Below, piece by piece: positions 1 to 12,413 of a DNA stretch of 64,000 nt. The position numbers and the translations under genes were made by a program. The notes below the pieces were generated by a model, which was not told the DNA's origin, ran no database searches, and saw nothing but the letters and a program-made list of their open reading frames with translations. This DNA comes from Fasciola hepatica (Eukaryota; Platyhelminthes; Trematoda; Plagiorchiida; Fasciolidae): positions 3,508,501 to 3,572,500 of the forward strand of contig CANUEZ040000002.1 of NCBI GenBank assembly GCA_948099385.1, in the 5' to 3' direction. Each line of letters begins with the position of its first letter. Position 1 is the first letter of the stretch.

Positions 1-477
1 GGTAACTAAATCAACCCTGACCTTATTGCGAAGTTCATTTAGGACACGTGTTTTTGTATTGTGCTACACCAATAACCTCTACCGCAAACCATCGTGTTCA
101 AATCCAGCGCGATCCGGCGTTCACTGTTCCATAGCTTTCTCTCCGTCTCTCTTTCTTTCTGTGTATATGTGACCAATACGTCTGATCGAATCGAACCGTA
201 CAGCACGGCAACTCTTATCATTTGTCACTTACGTCATGTCTGTGTGATGGAACCGGACACCGTGTCATTTCACAATCCATCGAACCAATTGATCAATACT
301 AAGAAAAGAATAATAGTTATGCGGAGCCCAGGGTTACACACATACACGAGCGGATCAATATGACCGATAACATCACTCACACACATGCATTAGTAATTGA
401 TGGATATATGAATTAATCCGCTTGGTAGAGGTTATCGGCTTTGGTGAGTTTCGAACCAGGGTACGAATGCCGTAACA
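1..477. other. No gene recognised
   Basis: No conserved coding segment or structural RNA is recognised here. Short open frames exist on both strands but show no family motifs. Confidence 0.5.
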
Positions 478-1200
478 CTACTCGAATATGGTGGGAACAT
501 CTTATCGGCCACGCTGAAGTTAGGCGTACCGTGTTCGGAACCAGAGTTCAGTCACTGCAAGCATTCCATTTGAACAGGTTAAAGTGGTTGGGCCAATGGG
601 CTTGGTCGAGTAAGAAATGTTAGATTTCCGCGTTGGGGTTCACGAAATCTCCCACTGAATGGTGGGACACTATGCCGATTCGAATGCTTCTGTGCGTGGT
701 CCAGTGCGCTATAGCTTCATTTACAATATCCAGCCGAGTAGGTAAAGCCCGGCCTTGACAGTCAGATCGTGCAGATACAGCGAAGTCATTTTGTAATTTA
801 TCAGCACGTTATCTACCAATAGTTCTATGCCTCCTTTAATATGTAAACGAGTTTGTACTAATCAGATGTGACCGAATACATTCCTACTATTTCTGTCTAG
901 TTTTGTCAGTTCCTGGTACACATGGTCTGGGTATGAGATATTCCGTTACGTACGTTGGATCACATGGTGGGACGCCGCGATCACGGACGTAGTTGCATTT
1001 AAATTCTTTTTTCGTCCTCGTAGCTTTCATCCGCAACTTTCTTTCCTTCTTGATGTTCATACTTCTTTTCGTTCTACTCTATAGAGAACCATGGTGTAAT
1101 GTAGTAATGAAAGCCAAAATTTCTCAAGGTTGATGGTTAATATAACTGATTTTAGTTGATGGATATCAATCAAATGCCTCAGTATGGTCGGTGGTGGTTG
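478..1200 (+). mobile_element. RTE-like LINE 3' fragment (LINE B type)
   Basis: The translation at about 480-600 (TRIWWEHLIGHAEVRRTVFG, then LNRLKWLG) closely matches the C-terminal RT-linked region of the LINE at 31.85-35.6 kb (VWWEHLISNAEVRCKVLG, LIRLRWLGNV). Nucleotides from about 984 (gacgtagttgcatt) to about 1195 match that element's 3' UTR, ending in a tggtgg-rich tail. Part of the C-terminal coding region is deleted, and about 230 bp of unrelated sequence separates the coding and UTR matches. It is a dead, 5'-truncated copy. Confidence 0.7.
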
Positions 1201-1752
1201 TCTCAGGCTCCTAGATGGTTGTTCATCCGGAACATCTCTCGAAATGCTCCCAAATGACCGCGTGTCTAACACTGCCTCTGCTGAGGAAGTTCTATTCACT
1301 GCCTTTTCGTGGAGAAGGTGTTCCCACTAAGGCAAGAGGACCGAGGCGAATGCGCGCCTTCCACCGGGTTGGCTGACTAGTAGTCAGTCTAGGGGAGATA
1401 GCTAAACCTTGATTCCAAACCAATCATGGATGGCGAATGAGGCATACAGCGTTATGCTGACCGGCATCTATGGTGGAGAGGTGCACTGGACACCCAGGAT
1501 GTTTGGCCGCATCCGAGGGGTGTATGAACTGAGCAATCAGACACCGGCTCCCAGTGGGTTGCGGACCCCACTTTTCGTCCCACTGCCTTGTGAGTTAAAC
1601 TTTGGATAGCATCCCTAAGAAAACCATTTGCTTTGACTTGGGCAAACTGGCAGTATGGAGCCCACAAACCAATTATGGATTCGGACTATCTATCCCTTCC
1701 TCCGCGATTATACCATGTCTTGTTTGGCACACAGTCTGAAACCAGACAGGTG

Positions 1753-1756
<4 letters not shown>
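1201..1756. other. No gene recognised
   Basis: Open frames of 66-80 codons occur on both strands without recognisable motifs. Nothing specific is supported. Confidence 0.45.

Positions 1757-1809
<53 letters not shown>
1757..1809. repeat. (TA)n microsatellite
   Basis: A run of TA dinucleotides of about 53 bp. It borders a sequence that on the - strand resembles a tRNA A box (around 1815-1850), as if the repeat grew inside a tRNA-like SINE; that link is inference. Confidence 0.95.
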
Positions 1810-1811
<2 letters not shown>

Positions 1812-1859
1812 AGCTGCAGTACCGAGTACACTCTACCAATTGAGTTACGAGGCTATATG

Positions 1860-3060
1860 AGGGTATTCTGACATTTTGGCAACGTTTCGGTTACCACGGT
1901 TATCCTTTCATAAGATCGACTGACTAATGTCAATTCCGACAACGCTGTGTTTCGGAACATGAAGCGCTTACACATAACATATCATATGGCGTATCATTTT
2001 TTTCGATGCACTCCAAACTGATTTCAGCACAACGTCACCTACGAAGCTCAAGGTCAGGACTAATGACAAACCTATAAATATAAGAGATCACTACCAACAG
2101 CGCACATGCACTGACGATGTCGCTTAGACTGGTGATGAAACGTTTGCGATCTAAACGCCAAGCTCAGTGATCAGAACATCATGACAACCAACAACCTGAG
2201 CTACAACCAACACAAATATTTAAAACTATTGATACGTTTTCTCACTTATAAGTGATCTAACTGATGAACCACTCGGACCATGCCTGTACGTACATCTTCA
2301 GTATTTGCTAAGGACAACCTGCTTAAATTTCTATACAAGTCGACTTCTTGACTAGTCTAAGCGATGTATTCGAATTGTTTTTAAATCGGTTTGATTTTAT
2401 AGGCAGTATGTAAGCTCATCTAAGCTCCAGAAAATGTGGGCGAACATTTCTGTCTGGCGTTGGAATCATGTGTGAGTATGTTACGTAAACACCCGGAGCC
2501 GAAAAAATCCGGTAATTTCTGATTACGACCACCGTTTGTAGGTAAAGAATAAAGACGTTATCATGATACCTAATTGCATTTTCAGAGACCTACTGTCCAG
2601 AAACGTGCGTATAGAATGCTTCTTGGGTCACATTACCTGTTATACTTGGGGATGCGGTAGGCCATCAAAGCTCTGAAGAATGCCTTTCCGCTGCTTTTAT
2701 GCGTAAACAAGGAATCGGTTAGAAAAGTGACTTGGTGTTTAGGAGCACTATATTAAATATTTACTTTTTATATAAAAAACTTTTATCATTTATGAATTCG
2801 TGAAACGAAACATTTTTATAAAACCATGTCTTACGTTACTGATTCTCCGCTCATCATCCTCGTTAAAGTTCTTTTACTAGTGAACAGGTCCACGTCCATC
2901 GTATAGAACGTATAGATAACGTTCAGAGTCAGTGGTAGACGAATGTGATGATGTCATATAGCGCTAAGGTGAAGCAAGCCCGGATAGCACCATGGCTGAT
3001 GTGTTATATTCACATTTATGCACACCGGGAAGAGGAAGACATGGCTCGAACTGACAAACC
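1860..3060. other. No gene recognised
   Basis: About 1.2 kb of AT-rich sequence with frequent stops on all frames. No coding, RNA or repeat structure was identified. Confidence 0.5.
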
Positions 3061-3064
3061 AGAA

Positions 3065-3290
3065 CCACCCAAATCGAATAATTGGTAGATCACATGTTTA
3101 CTAATCACAGTGAGCTTTTGTTGCTCATGTTCACCGCGATTCTGACTGTCTGGTGCTTCTCAACGTATGTTGTCACGAAGCCGTACTGGGCCATGTCCTT
3201 TTAGGATCTGCTGAATTACCACAGTGACACAGACGATGAAGGCTCCTAAAGAACCGGATGCAACAATTGCAAACTGACTGAATTCATTTC
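3065..3290. repeat. Dispersed repeat, copy 1 of a diverged pair
   Basis: This stretch shares an ordered series of blocks with 3515-3720: an aatcgaa..aattggtag block, then an identical 18-mer aatcacagtgagcttttg, then tcctcagcgta-like and gaatcaccaca-like blocks in the same order. Similarity is patchy (about 70% by eye). No coding motif is present, so it may be a SINE or MITE type of unknown identity. Confidence 0.6.
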
Positions 3291-3514
3291 CAATAGCGGG
3301 CTGAGTGTTGATACTATCTGACGAATCATGCGTTAACAAATGCTATTCTAACTGACTTCGGAGATCGTGTCCGACGGTGCATGTAACACTCGCAATACCC
3401 TAATTAACTGGACTATTGGAATTGCTCCCACCCGGAACTACGCATACTAAAGTAGCAAGAACTCCAAGGCTGTGGAATAGCACGTTAACTACACTGTGCA
3501 GCTGGTTCGTATAA

Positions 3515-3720
3515 GTATGTCAAATCGAAGAAAACAATTGGTAGGTTAGAAGCTAATTAATCACAGTGAGCTTTTGTTCTACCTGTGCTGGGTTGTCCTG
3601 ATTGGTTGAAGCTCCTCAGCGTATTTAGCTAAAAAGTTGTACCTGACCGTATCACGTGTGATGGCCGCTGAATCACCACAATACCTCAGACGTAAAATTT
3701 GCAATTAGATGAATAGCATT
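3515..3720. repeat. Dispersed repeat, copy 2 of a diverged pair
   Basis: Direct-orientation partner of the repeat at 3065-3290, offset by about 450 bp. The shared blocks occur in the same order. Confidence 0.6.
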
Positions 3721-3762
3721 GGTTAGGGAACCGTCAATCTGGTAATCAAACGTCTTCACTCT

Positions 3763-5170
3763 CTAGGTGAAGGGCAGTGGAAAGTCATCCCGTATGAGCC
3801 CCATCGTACCGTACTCTATTGACTCGGCTAGATGTCGGTGCTCTGCCAATAATTCACCAAGGTATGGTCCCATTTCCTCTTGAACAGTGTCTCGTTTTCC
3901 TCTCCCACAACTTTCGTTGGTAGAGCGTTCCAGAGATTGGTCACTCCGCGATAATCGATAGATGGCCGGCAAGCCGGTGGAATGCACCTTACGGAGCGTC
4001 AGTGCGTATCCTCTGGTATAGTCATTACTCCTGAGTGGGAATTCTGACTGCAGGTCCGGGCCCATATCACCACGGATGATTTGCCTTGCATAGATGAGGT
4101 TACCTTGAAGACGTCTATAGGCAATAGGAAACAACCCGGTGGCTTCCAGGATTTCCTCATAGATGAACCCACGTAGTCCGGCCACTAGGCGTGTGGCAGC
4201 GCGTTGTACTCGTTCCAGTTTGGCTACCTCCGCCGCCGTGCAGGGATAAACAGCCGGACCGCCATATTCCAAGCGAGAACGTACATGCAAGGCATACAGC
4301 AATCGAAAGCTGTCCAGGGGTAGAGGCCCAAGTGAACGGCGAAATGGACCAAGCATCTTCCACGATGAGGCGCGGACTCTCTCAGTGTGTGCTCTTGTCT
4401 TCAGATTACTGGTGACAACAACTCCAAGATCTTATTCCTCCTGCGCGTGACAGAATACGATACTCCCAAAGCAGTGGTCGGAAGTATCATTGGCGCTATC
4501 AACCCTCATGCACGCGCGTTTGTCCACGTTTATGGGTAGACCCCAGGTGGTCGACCAACTGACTAGAGCCTGGAGATCCTCCTGTAGTATCTCACGGTCA
4601 TATACCGATCGAACGGTGCGCCAGATATTTAGGTCGCCGGCGTATATAACACACTGGGATCGAAAGGCCTGTGGTAGGTCGTTCACGAACACTAGAAACA
4701 ACAGGGGTCCTAGCACGGAGCCTTGCGGCACGCCATTGCTGACTGGATACCACGCGGACTGGGACTGTGCAATACCCACGGAAAAGGTTCTCTCGACTTA
4801 GAAGTTCTCAACCCAGCGAAGCATCGACCCGGAGATCCCGATGACCCGGAGTTTCAGCAACAGCTTATCATGAGGAACTTTATCAAACGTTTCACTAAAG
4901 TCCACAAAGATGACATCCGTGGCATATCCCTCGGCCTTTGCGCTCGACCAACTTTGGAACGTCTGATAGGACGAACAATGCCACGCCTCCACCCGACCGG
5001 AAAGAGCTCCTATCGACTCGGAATAGGGTGTGGTCAGAGAAGGACGCATCAGAGTCTAAAATACTGTTACTCAGCCACATCTCCGTCAACGCTACCATAG
5101 TAGATGAGTTGGGCTCCAGCAAGTGTTCCATGTCATCTCTCTTGTTCAGCAGACCATAGACGTTAGACAA
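3763..5170 (-). pseudogene. CR1-like LINE pol (EN-RT) pseudogene
   Basis: The first part reads as an apurinic-type endonuclease N-terminus (MSNVYGLLNKRDDMEHLL, ALTEMWLSNSI, the catalytic-type E in TEMW). At about 5000 it passes directly into the middle of the RT (VIFVDFSETFDKVPHDKLL, motif A), so the rest of EN and the RT fingers are deleted. Motif B-like VSNGVPQGSVLGPLLFLVFV is intact. The usual FADD box reads YAGD, which loses a catalytic aspartate. Frameshifts occur near 4800 and 4420. The final 197 codons carry the normal CR1 C-terminal pattern (YALHVRSRLEYGGPAVYP; YTRGYALTLRKVHSTGLPA). Similarity to CR1-like LINEs is from recognised motifs, not a search. Confidence 0.8.
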
Positions 5171-5355
5171 CAGGATGACGCCGTTGTCTCAGTTTTCTAC
5201 CTCCTTTGTTTGTCCACAGTGTCCTAGCTTGAGGGAACTGAAAGAGACACTAGCGTCAGCTGCCTCCATCGGAAGTGAGGGCGCCGTTTCGGCACCCGAA
5301 AATCCCAAATAATCAAGTCCGTTTCTCTTTGTTCTATACGTTTACGCCGTTCAAT

Positions 5356-6275
5356 CTATGCATTTCTATATTTCACACGATCCGCAGGGTCCAGATCTCG
5401 GTGCAACTGCACTTTCTCGCCCTTTAGCGGGCAGGATCTTCGTAACACCAAGGTCGCGGCTTTCTTAGGGCTTAGCCCTATTTTTAGCGGACGGGGGTGT
5501 TCAGCGTCACTGGTCTTGCCAATTCGGAAGGCTGGTTTTACCCTTACCTTCTCCACAGTCTCCTACTCCCCGGGGACGAACAGTTTCGTTACTATACTTC
5601 AGAGACTCGCGAAATCATGGTCCAGACGTGCCTGTGCCGTGGCCTCCTCTGCCTCAGGCAAGTTTGCCATCAGGAAACACTGCTTCCTCGATGGCAGCGC
5701 CCTTCGTGGACGATCCGCTGTTTTTATCCAGTCCCATTAACTTTCATCCACGGCGGTACTCCGTTGGCTAGGTATTGTACCTGTGAAACTGTCCTGTGAT
5801 TGCTTAGCCACATCAATGTTAACTTAGTCGGCGTTGTGGTTGGCAGGTTTTGACAGTCGTTTGTGGTGTTGGCGGTGTTTTGTTCCGACTGGCTCGGTGA
5901 TAGAAGCCGATGCCACCTCCGCATACGTAGCACAGGCCGGAAAAGAGGATGATGATGACAAGGATGATGGTGCTGTCGTATCTGTATCAGAAAGCGCCAC
6001 CTTCAATGACTTATTCACCGGCCACACAGGTGTCGATAGCTCAGTGCATTTGATACACAGCACTTTGAGTAACTCCACACTGCACTTGTCCAAGGCTTCG
6101 CAAAATCACCGTTTATTTCGGAGCATTCAAGGTGGATCCAAGGATCACACCCATCACACTGAAAGGATTTGTCGCGTGGGCGAACTACCATTGGACAAAC
6201 TGGGCACATAGATGCAATATTTTTGACTCTTTTTGGAGGCGTAATGGTTAAATTGTAGTCCACAGATTGACACAA
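5356..6275 (-). pseudogene. CR1-like LINE ORF1 pseudogene (PHD finger plus RNA-binding-like part)
   Basis: The N-terminal portion (around 6210-6100) contains a C4HC3-type PHD-like finger (CPVCPMVVRPRDKSFQCDGC, then WIHLECSEI). PHD fingers are known in ORF1 of some CR1/L2-group LINEs. The C-terminal portion (5556-5356) reads RPLKIGLSPKKAATLVLR and LHRDLDPADRVKYRNA, resembling the RRM-like nucleic-acid-binding segment of such ORF1 proteins. The parts are in different frames, so the gene is broken. It lies directly upstream of the matching pol on the same strand, as expected. Confidence 0.6.
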
Positions 6276-6300
6276 TCACAAGAAATACAGTTCCAAGTAC

Positions 6301-6639
6301 CAGGACGAACGACTTGCCGATGTAGCGCTGTCACAGGACCCGCATCCACAACCTTCTGGGTAAATGGAGGAAGCTGACTACCGGGAAAACAGAGTCCAAT
6401 GTTGGTGCATTGACGGAAAATTGGACAAAGCCAGATGACGACAACATGTTTTAAGGATATGCTGCTTACAGACAGGATAGAATAAACGAAATTCAAAGGG
6501 AAGGGGGGGGGGCGGAGTATGGCTGCTAATACGGACCGACTTAGGCCATTGGGAAGTCCCGTTCAACTTAGTCTCCGATAATGCGCAGGTCAAGTCGTGC
6601 ATCACCAGGATTGCTGTTATGACAGTCTGCATAGTCTGC
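6301..6639. other. Junction between two LINEs, no gene recognised
   Basis: This lies between the - strand LINE (5' end to the right) and the + strand LINE beginning near 6.6 kb, head to head. It may contain their 5' UTRs. A G-run (ggggggggg) occurs near 6505. No conserved coding segment is seen. Confidence 0.45.
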
Positions 6640-7085
6640 ATTTACAGGGCACCGCAGACGACAGCGGAGGGAGACGTTGCGCTTTTGGATATGCTGGCAA
6701 AGATAATAGAGTTCGTTTTAATAGGGGATTTTAACCTGCCAGAAATCAACTGAGCAAAGGATACCGCACCGAGGGAATCAAGGGGCGAAAATTTTCTGCA
6801 ACGGTTGCAGTTGCATGCACTTACATAACATGTGACGCAGACTACCTGGCACAGAGTTAAGAAACACCTTTCTCTGCTCGACTTGGTCATAACGTGGTAT
6901 CAACAGGACGTTAGAGAAATTAAGCTAGGAGAGCCGCTGGATAAGAGTAACCATGTAGTCCTAAGAGTTAGTCTAAGGCTCAACAAGGCGCCGACAGAAA
7001 TGGTGTTCCATCAGTGCTATGACAGAACTAATATGGATGGACTAAAGAGGACAGACGAGGAGATACAATCGGCACCGAGCCACTG
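6640..7085 (+). pseudogene. LINE endonuclease domain fragment
   Basis: The translation starts with CIYRAPQTTAEGDVALLDML and runs into FVLIGDFNLPEIN; GDFN is the conserved Asp/Asn motif of apurinic-like LINE endonucleases. One stop follows at the usual tryptophan position (PEIN then a stop). A second open part (6832-7086) carries SLLDLVITWYQQDV, then EPLDKSNHVVLRV in place of the usual SDH motif, and ends at a stop. Confidence 0.65.
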
Positions 7086-7599
7086 AAACCCTTCGGTGGA
7101 AGAACAATGGGGGGCCATCAAGATGGGACTAATCAAACTTACAGAGAATTTTTGCACCTATGAGGGCGACTGGTAGTAGAAATTGACCCCAAAGGTAGAA
7201 GTCGAACGTTCGTAAAGATACAACCATCCGTAGACAACGACGGGCGGCTTAGGAGTTGTAAAAACTTAATAAGAATGGAGCAGCTATATGATAGCTAGGA
7301 ATAGAGCTTAAGTGATCCAACGAGTAGATAAATATTCTTTTGAGTCCCGGTTAACTACCTCGGTCCGTACAAACCCAAAGCGACTTTATGCCCACATCCA
7401 CTCCCAAAAGCATGTAAGAGAAAGTGTAGCAACTTAAGAAGAGGTACAGAAACGATTAGCACTAAACGAGGAGAACAAGGCCGACACAATCTTGTCATTT
7501 TTCGAGAGCGTACATCAACCAGCAGATAACGTAGAAGAAAGAATGGAGGAAACGCATGCACCTCCAATACCCGAACTCTGTGTAGACGAAGAAGAGTGG

Positions 7600-9000
7600 T
7601 ACGCCGAGCTGTGACGTCTGAACAGGAACAAAACCACAGGACCAGATGGGATTTATCCAACCATCATTCAGCCTCTGGTTAAGGTCTTGAAGGCTCGGGT
7701 GACACAGCTGTATGAAAAATCGCTTAGAGAGGGAAATGAGCCGGGAGGCTGGAAGAAAGTGAAGATGGTGGAAATATACAGGACCGGACCCCAACCCAAG
7801 GCCGAAAATTACCGGCCATATGCTTGGAGCGAACAGTTAGGAAACAAATCCATAGGCATCTGGTTCAGAATAGCCTCATATCAAGTAAGCAACACAGGTT
7901 TGTGACAGGACGATCGTGTCTAACAAATACACTTCTGTTTCTTGATGAGGTAACGGGACGGCTGGACGGAGAGCAGTTAGTTGAGTTTTTTACATGGGCT
8001 TTAGCAATGCTTTTGATTTCGTGAACCGTAGATTCCTAGACGTCAAACTTCAGTCGATGGGAATAGTTGCCAAGGCAATGCAATGGTTGAATAGCTTTCT
8101 AACAGGGCGAACATTTGGTGTTAATGTGGGTAGCCATGTCTCGAAATCAGGTATTGCTAGTGAGGTGACACAGGGCTCGGCACTCTGCTTTTCCTCAACT
8201 TCCTCGACGATCTAGCATGCCAGCTTACCAACCCTACCTTTATGTTTGCCGATTTCGTCAAGATGGCTGGAGTAGATATAGTGCTTGACGTGTTAGCAGT
8301 GTAAAACTTGTCGTGCAAGTAGGACCTTCAGTTAAACCTCGGGAAATGCCAATGCTTGAATACAAATACCGTGGTCAGTGGGAGTGTCTTGGGGTCGCTG
8401 CAAAAGATCTCTCAAGTCAAAGATCGGGGTTTGTTGCTAGAAAACAGTTTCAAGCCGTCGAAGCAGTGCATCGCGGCAGAAAATATCGCCAGGAGGAAAG
8501 TCTTTCGAGTAATATTTATAATTTCATGCACGAGGCCGGAGACCTTAGTTCTAATTTACAAAGCCAGTTAGGCTGCACCTAGAATACTGCGCGCAAGCCT
8601 GGGCATTTTACTAACAATGTTATGGACTGCTTAGAAAAAGTGCAAAGGCTAACCACTAGGATGGTAACTGATCAAGGGGGGGGGGTGTCTTTGAGCCCTG
8701 GACCTGCTTTCAATGAGGCGGCGGCAAGTACGCGGGTATTTGATAGGAACCTTCAAAGTAATGAAGGGATTGTGGGATAAAAATCGAGAATGGGTTTCCT
8801 CCTCGATCTCCCATAGAACGGGACAAGAGGGCATAGCCTGAGATTACTAAGCGAGGCTGCGACTTATGGCAAATTGCTTCTCAAACAGAGTGATAGCTTC
8901 TTGGAAAAGCTGTCGGAGGAAATCGTAAATACAACGACTGTGAAGGCTTTTAGGACAGTAGCAGTAGAGTATTGGGGATTAGTTTACCCCGAGATATGTT
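7600..9000 (+). pseudogene. LINE reverse transcriptase and C-terminus, fragmented
   Basis: The pieces in order are: NKTTGPDGIYPTIIQPLV (RT region 0/1), GGWKKVKMVEIYRTGPQPKA then ENYRP, a segment resembling motif A (VNRRFLDVKLQSMGI), motif B-like KSGIASEVTQGSAL, a decayed FADD box read as FADFVK near 8250, and the terminal region LKQSDSFLEKLSEEIVNTTT. At least four frame changes and several stops are present. CR1-group LINE is the best fit. Confidence 0.7.
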
Positions 9001-9010
9001 AGTCTGATTT

Positions 9011-12000
9011 TCCTCTCTTCTTTGCCAGAACTGACACCGCCCAAAATTCCTGCCATTCAGAAATAGAAAATATTACTGAGAATTGGGAGCTAGGGAAACG
9101 CCCCGACAACACAACCATTTGGACATGCGATTGGCTTTAGCCTCACAAAGTCCTACGCGAACTGAAATGACAATTTTCTGTGAGAGAGAGAGAGAGAGAA
9201 AGAAGGTACAGAAAGAGATATCCCATTCGGTAAAGAAGTAAAACAAGGATTGAGACACAAAAATGTGCCCTAGTAACTCTAGTCCGTTGTAATCTAAATG
9301 TCAGTCCAGTTACTCGTCCTGATTTATTTATTTGTCCTTGTCAAATTGTAAGGATCTTATTAGTTCACTCGATTCGAAGGCATCGTCATCCGGATACGGG
9401 CAACCATTACCCGTGTTCTACTGATAATGTAGTATCCACTTCACTTCTACTAGACAATGAGGGACCGTTATAAAAACGTCGGAGAGTAAAAAATACGGTC
9501 ACATTTCACATGCGAAAGAGTAGACGTGCATTTTCCAGTTGCCAGCTCATTCGACCCGTATGGGTAACATAACTCGGTCTGTCATTTGTCCGGACAAAAA
9601 CGGGTTCAGAACTGGGCTAGCTCAATGCCTTGATGGCATTTTGTGTGATCTGTGGACTAACCACATAAAGTTTGGCGATCTGTTTTCGTGTTGGGGGAGT
9701 TCATGCTCATTCAGTAGGATTTCCTTCTCCTCATACTCCCACAGATCGGTGTTGTGTTAAAATAAAGCCACTGATTGCTGAGTACTTAATATATTACAGG
9801 CGGGTCGACCGTGACATGAACATGCATGAACAATTGTGGTAAGCCTGCTCGTTGGGTGGTTGGCCTTGATTTTTTTGAGCCTCACGTGATAAAAGCCTTT
9901 GTGGAGCCCATTGACAATCAGACAAATACATGGATCAGGCACATAAATGATCGATACGAGGGGAGCTTTTCGAGGAAGAAAAACGGGTTGTTTCCTTGTT
10001 AAAAGTGACACATAAGTGAAGCATTCCATTTAATTGATCAAGCTCGAACGTGGCTTGAGGCGTGAACACATGAAAACTACGCACTAGTTTGTGCCAATTC
10101 CACCTTCTTTCATTCACCTAGGTTCTCAAATAACAACCGCACGTCATCATAATAGAATTTGAGTTAACGATATGACATGCATAGAGAAAGTAGTTTTGAT
10201 TCATCTTACTGATTATTAGGACAGCTTCGGATTCAGACACAATTCCAGGAGACCAGTATCCAGGTTCGTAGAAAACCACAAGAAGGTTAAGACAACCGGT
10301 GAGTTTGACCGTTCATGTGTAGAGCTTCAAGCGTCCATCTCGTGAAATATCGCTATGCGTTGGAAACTCATATTATGGGATATGATAATGTGGCGAGGCA
10401 AGTGGTGTTGTTGTATTCAAATGTCACACTACCGTTTGTAACTCTGTTCACTCTGTTGTCTTACTCTCAATCGACCAATTTTCGATTGCGGTTTTGTTGA
10501 AATAACAAGCAGGTTTGCAGCCTCCAACGCGCGGTCTAATACTCTGGACGTGTTTGAAAAGGAATCGCTAATGTGATTTTAAACTTTAAAATGTGTAAAA
10601 CTAATCAGTCAAATGAAGTCGACTGCTATCGGGGACAAGGTCAAGATATCCACGATGATGGATCGAATAATTGTTGTATCCTGGTTTCGGTGAGTAAAGT
10701 ATTTCATTCCCGCAGTGACGCTTGATCTATGAGACTCATTCATGGGACCGATGGAGGCATAACTGAAGGTCAAGTTCAGTGGTGTTCCTTCCTTTATCAG
10801 ACAGATGTTGTCGCCTGCGATTTCCCTTATTCTACTTGGGCAGTTCATTTGTATTTCTCTGGCCCAAATTTGCTCCGTCATCAGAATATTCGTAATTATT
10901 ATTCCTACGGTCATTACCATCATACAGTAAGAGACTTGGAGGCGTACCTTGCCGATCGCTGCAGTGTTCACAGCCGATGCAAAAGAAAGACGAGTTTATT
11001 TATTTACCGATTCTTAGAAAATGGGTTAGAGGGTGGACGATGAAGATACTGTGGACTTAACGACAAGGAGCGGTAAACAAAGGATGCCACTCTGGTCAGC
11101 CACGAAAAACTGCGTCTTGCCTTGTGCCAATACATCCCAAAACAGTCTGACATAAGAACAGACAAAAGATTGCCACTATTCAGTGTTCGCTACAACGTCC
11201 CTTATTGTCTTCCTTCAAGTAGTGACAGGATATTTTTGACTCTAACCAGAAAGACGAGAGGCACGTACTGGATCTGATCTCTTGGTCGATCGGCCTGTGG
11301 TTATCTCCCGGAGTAATAATCAGCGAGAGATCCGGATAACGGTTTACCGTCATGTGTAGCCAGTGTCCCGCTCGATTCGACACGGTGACAGATTATTCAG
11401 AGACGAACCCAACACCAGGTTGTGTGCTACAAACACAAAAGACTCACAAAGAACAACGTTAAAAGTTGTTCTAAAAAAGTGAATCCAGAGCCGTTCGCCG
11501 AAATCGGTTTTCCTAACTAGCTCATGATCGAGACCATCACGAAACCACGTGAAAGAAGATACTGTCGGTTATCCCCGTTATTCGGTGTCTCACTTCAACC
11601 AGCTGCATCAGAAACCGAATTATATTCTGAACGAAATACCATAGTGAAGCAGTATCGTGGAACACAACCACCACCTTCAACTTCCCTTCAGAATTGTGGA
11701 ACTTATTTTAAGACGCAGGCAAAATGGGCCGCATCTGACCGGTAAGATTCTCGTCAAGAAGTTGGTTTAACTTTTCGGATAGAGATGGAACAGTTTTGCC
11801 AACATATAGCTAATGAAGTAAAGCCAGACTAAGTCCGAAAGGAACGGAAAAATGCCGAAAACAAAGGTTTCCGAAACAAAATAACCTGTAAAGTGATTAT
11901 TCCAAACCGACAGCATTTAAAAGGAGAGAAAAAAACAATTCATAATGCGCAACTCGTCATGATTAAATTGGGTGGTTTGGTTATGTTGAGAGCAGACGTG

Positions 12001-12413
12001 TGACTAACGGTTTACTGAAATAAACCTATCACTCTTTCGAATCCAACGATCCCGTTGCACTTGGTAGTTACATCGAATCTGGTTGGCAAATGCCCGACAG
12101 AGTGCAGTCGGTTGTTAAAAAGTACATTTTGCTCGATCATGATCCATTAAACGATTGTGACTAACTGCCACACCAGTTTCGTGCATTTGCCGGGAATTCA
12201 CCTCCCATAGCCTTCGTCTCTTCGCTTGCACTGATTTCCATTTTTCCCTGGATCGCATAAAATAGCAGGTAGCCTCATTTATGTCAACTCACCAATTCGC
12301 CAACACCGAGACCAGAGGACACAAACAGCTGGTCCGAGTGAACAAGGCTACGCCGGGCGCACACGCACACGTCCGGGTACGTTGTCGTGTGTTAGTCTAT
12401 CCCTATATGTTAG
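9011..12413. other. Gene-poor stretch upstream of CDC25
   Basis: About 3.4 kb without a recognised gene. A short (GA)n run lies at 9181-9200. An open frame of 120 codons on the - strand (10971-10609) and an overlapping 104-codon frame on the + strand (10729-11043) show no family motif and may be chance. The CDC25 promoter presumably lies towards the right end, but no TATA box or initiator was convincingly placed. Confidence 0.45.

Larger units (their letters stand above)
3763..6300 (-). mobile_element. CR1-like non-LTR retrotransposon, degenerate
   Basis: Read on the - strand, the region contains an ORF1-like part (about 6275-5356), then a fragment of endonuclease (about 5170-5000), reverse transcriptase (about 4990-4430) and the C-terminal RT-linked region (4356-3763). 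The layout and motifs fit the CR1/Jockey group of LINEs. Frames are broken and part of the EN/RT is missing, so the copy cannot be autonomous. The exact ends were not found. Confidence 0.8.
6640..9010 (+). mobile_element. CR1-like non-LTR retrotransposon, degenerate
   Basis: Successive + strand segments show an endonuclease C-terminal half (LIGDFNLPEIN), an RT start (TTGPDGIYPTIIQPLVKVLK), RT core fragments and a CR1-type C-terminus (AFRTVAVEYWGLVYPE at about 8946-8995). The order and strand are consistent with one element. Many stops and frameshifts separate the pieces, and no flanking duplication was identified. Confidence 0.75.

Noticed and set aside
1815..1850. tRNA-gene-like A box on the - strand (GTAACTCAATTGGTAGAGTG)
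   Set aside because: The matching B box is absent; the sequence runs into a (TA)n tract, so a functional tRNA is not supported and a SINE assignment is too weak to list.
10609..11043. Overlapping 120- and 104-codon frames on opposite strands
   Set aside because: No motif, splice sites or family resemblance; likely chance.
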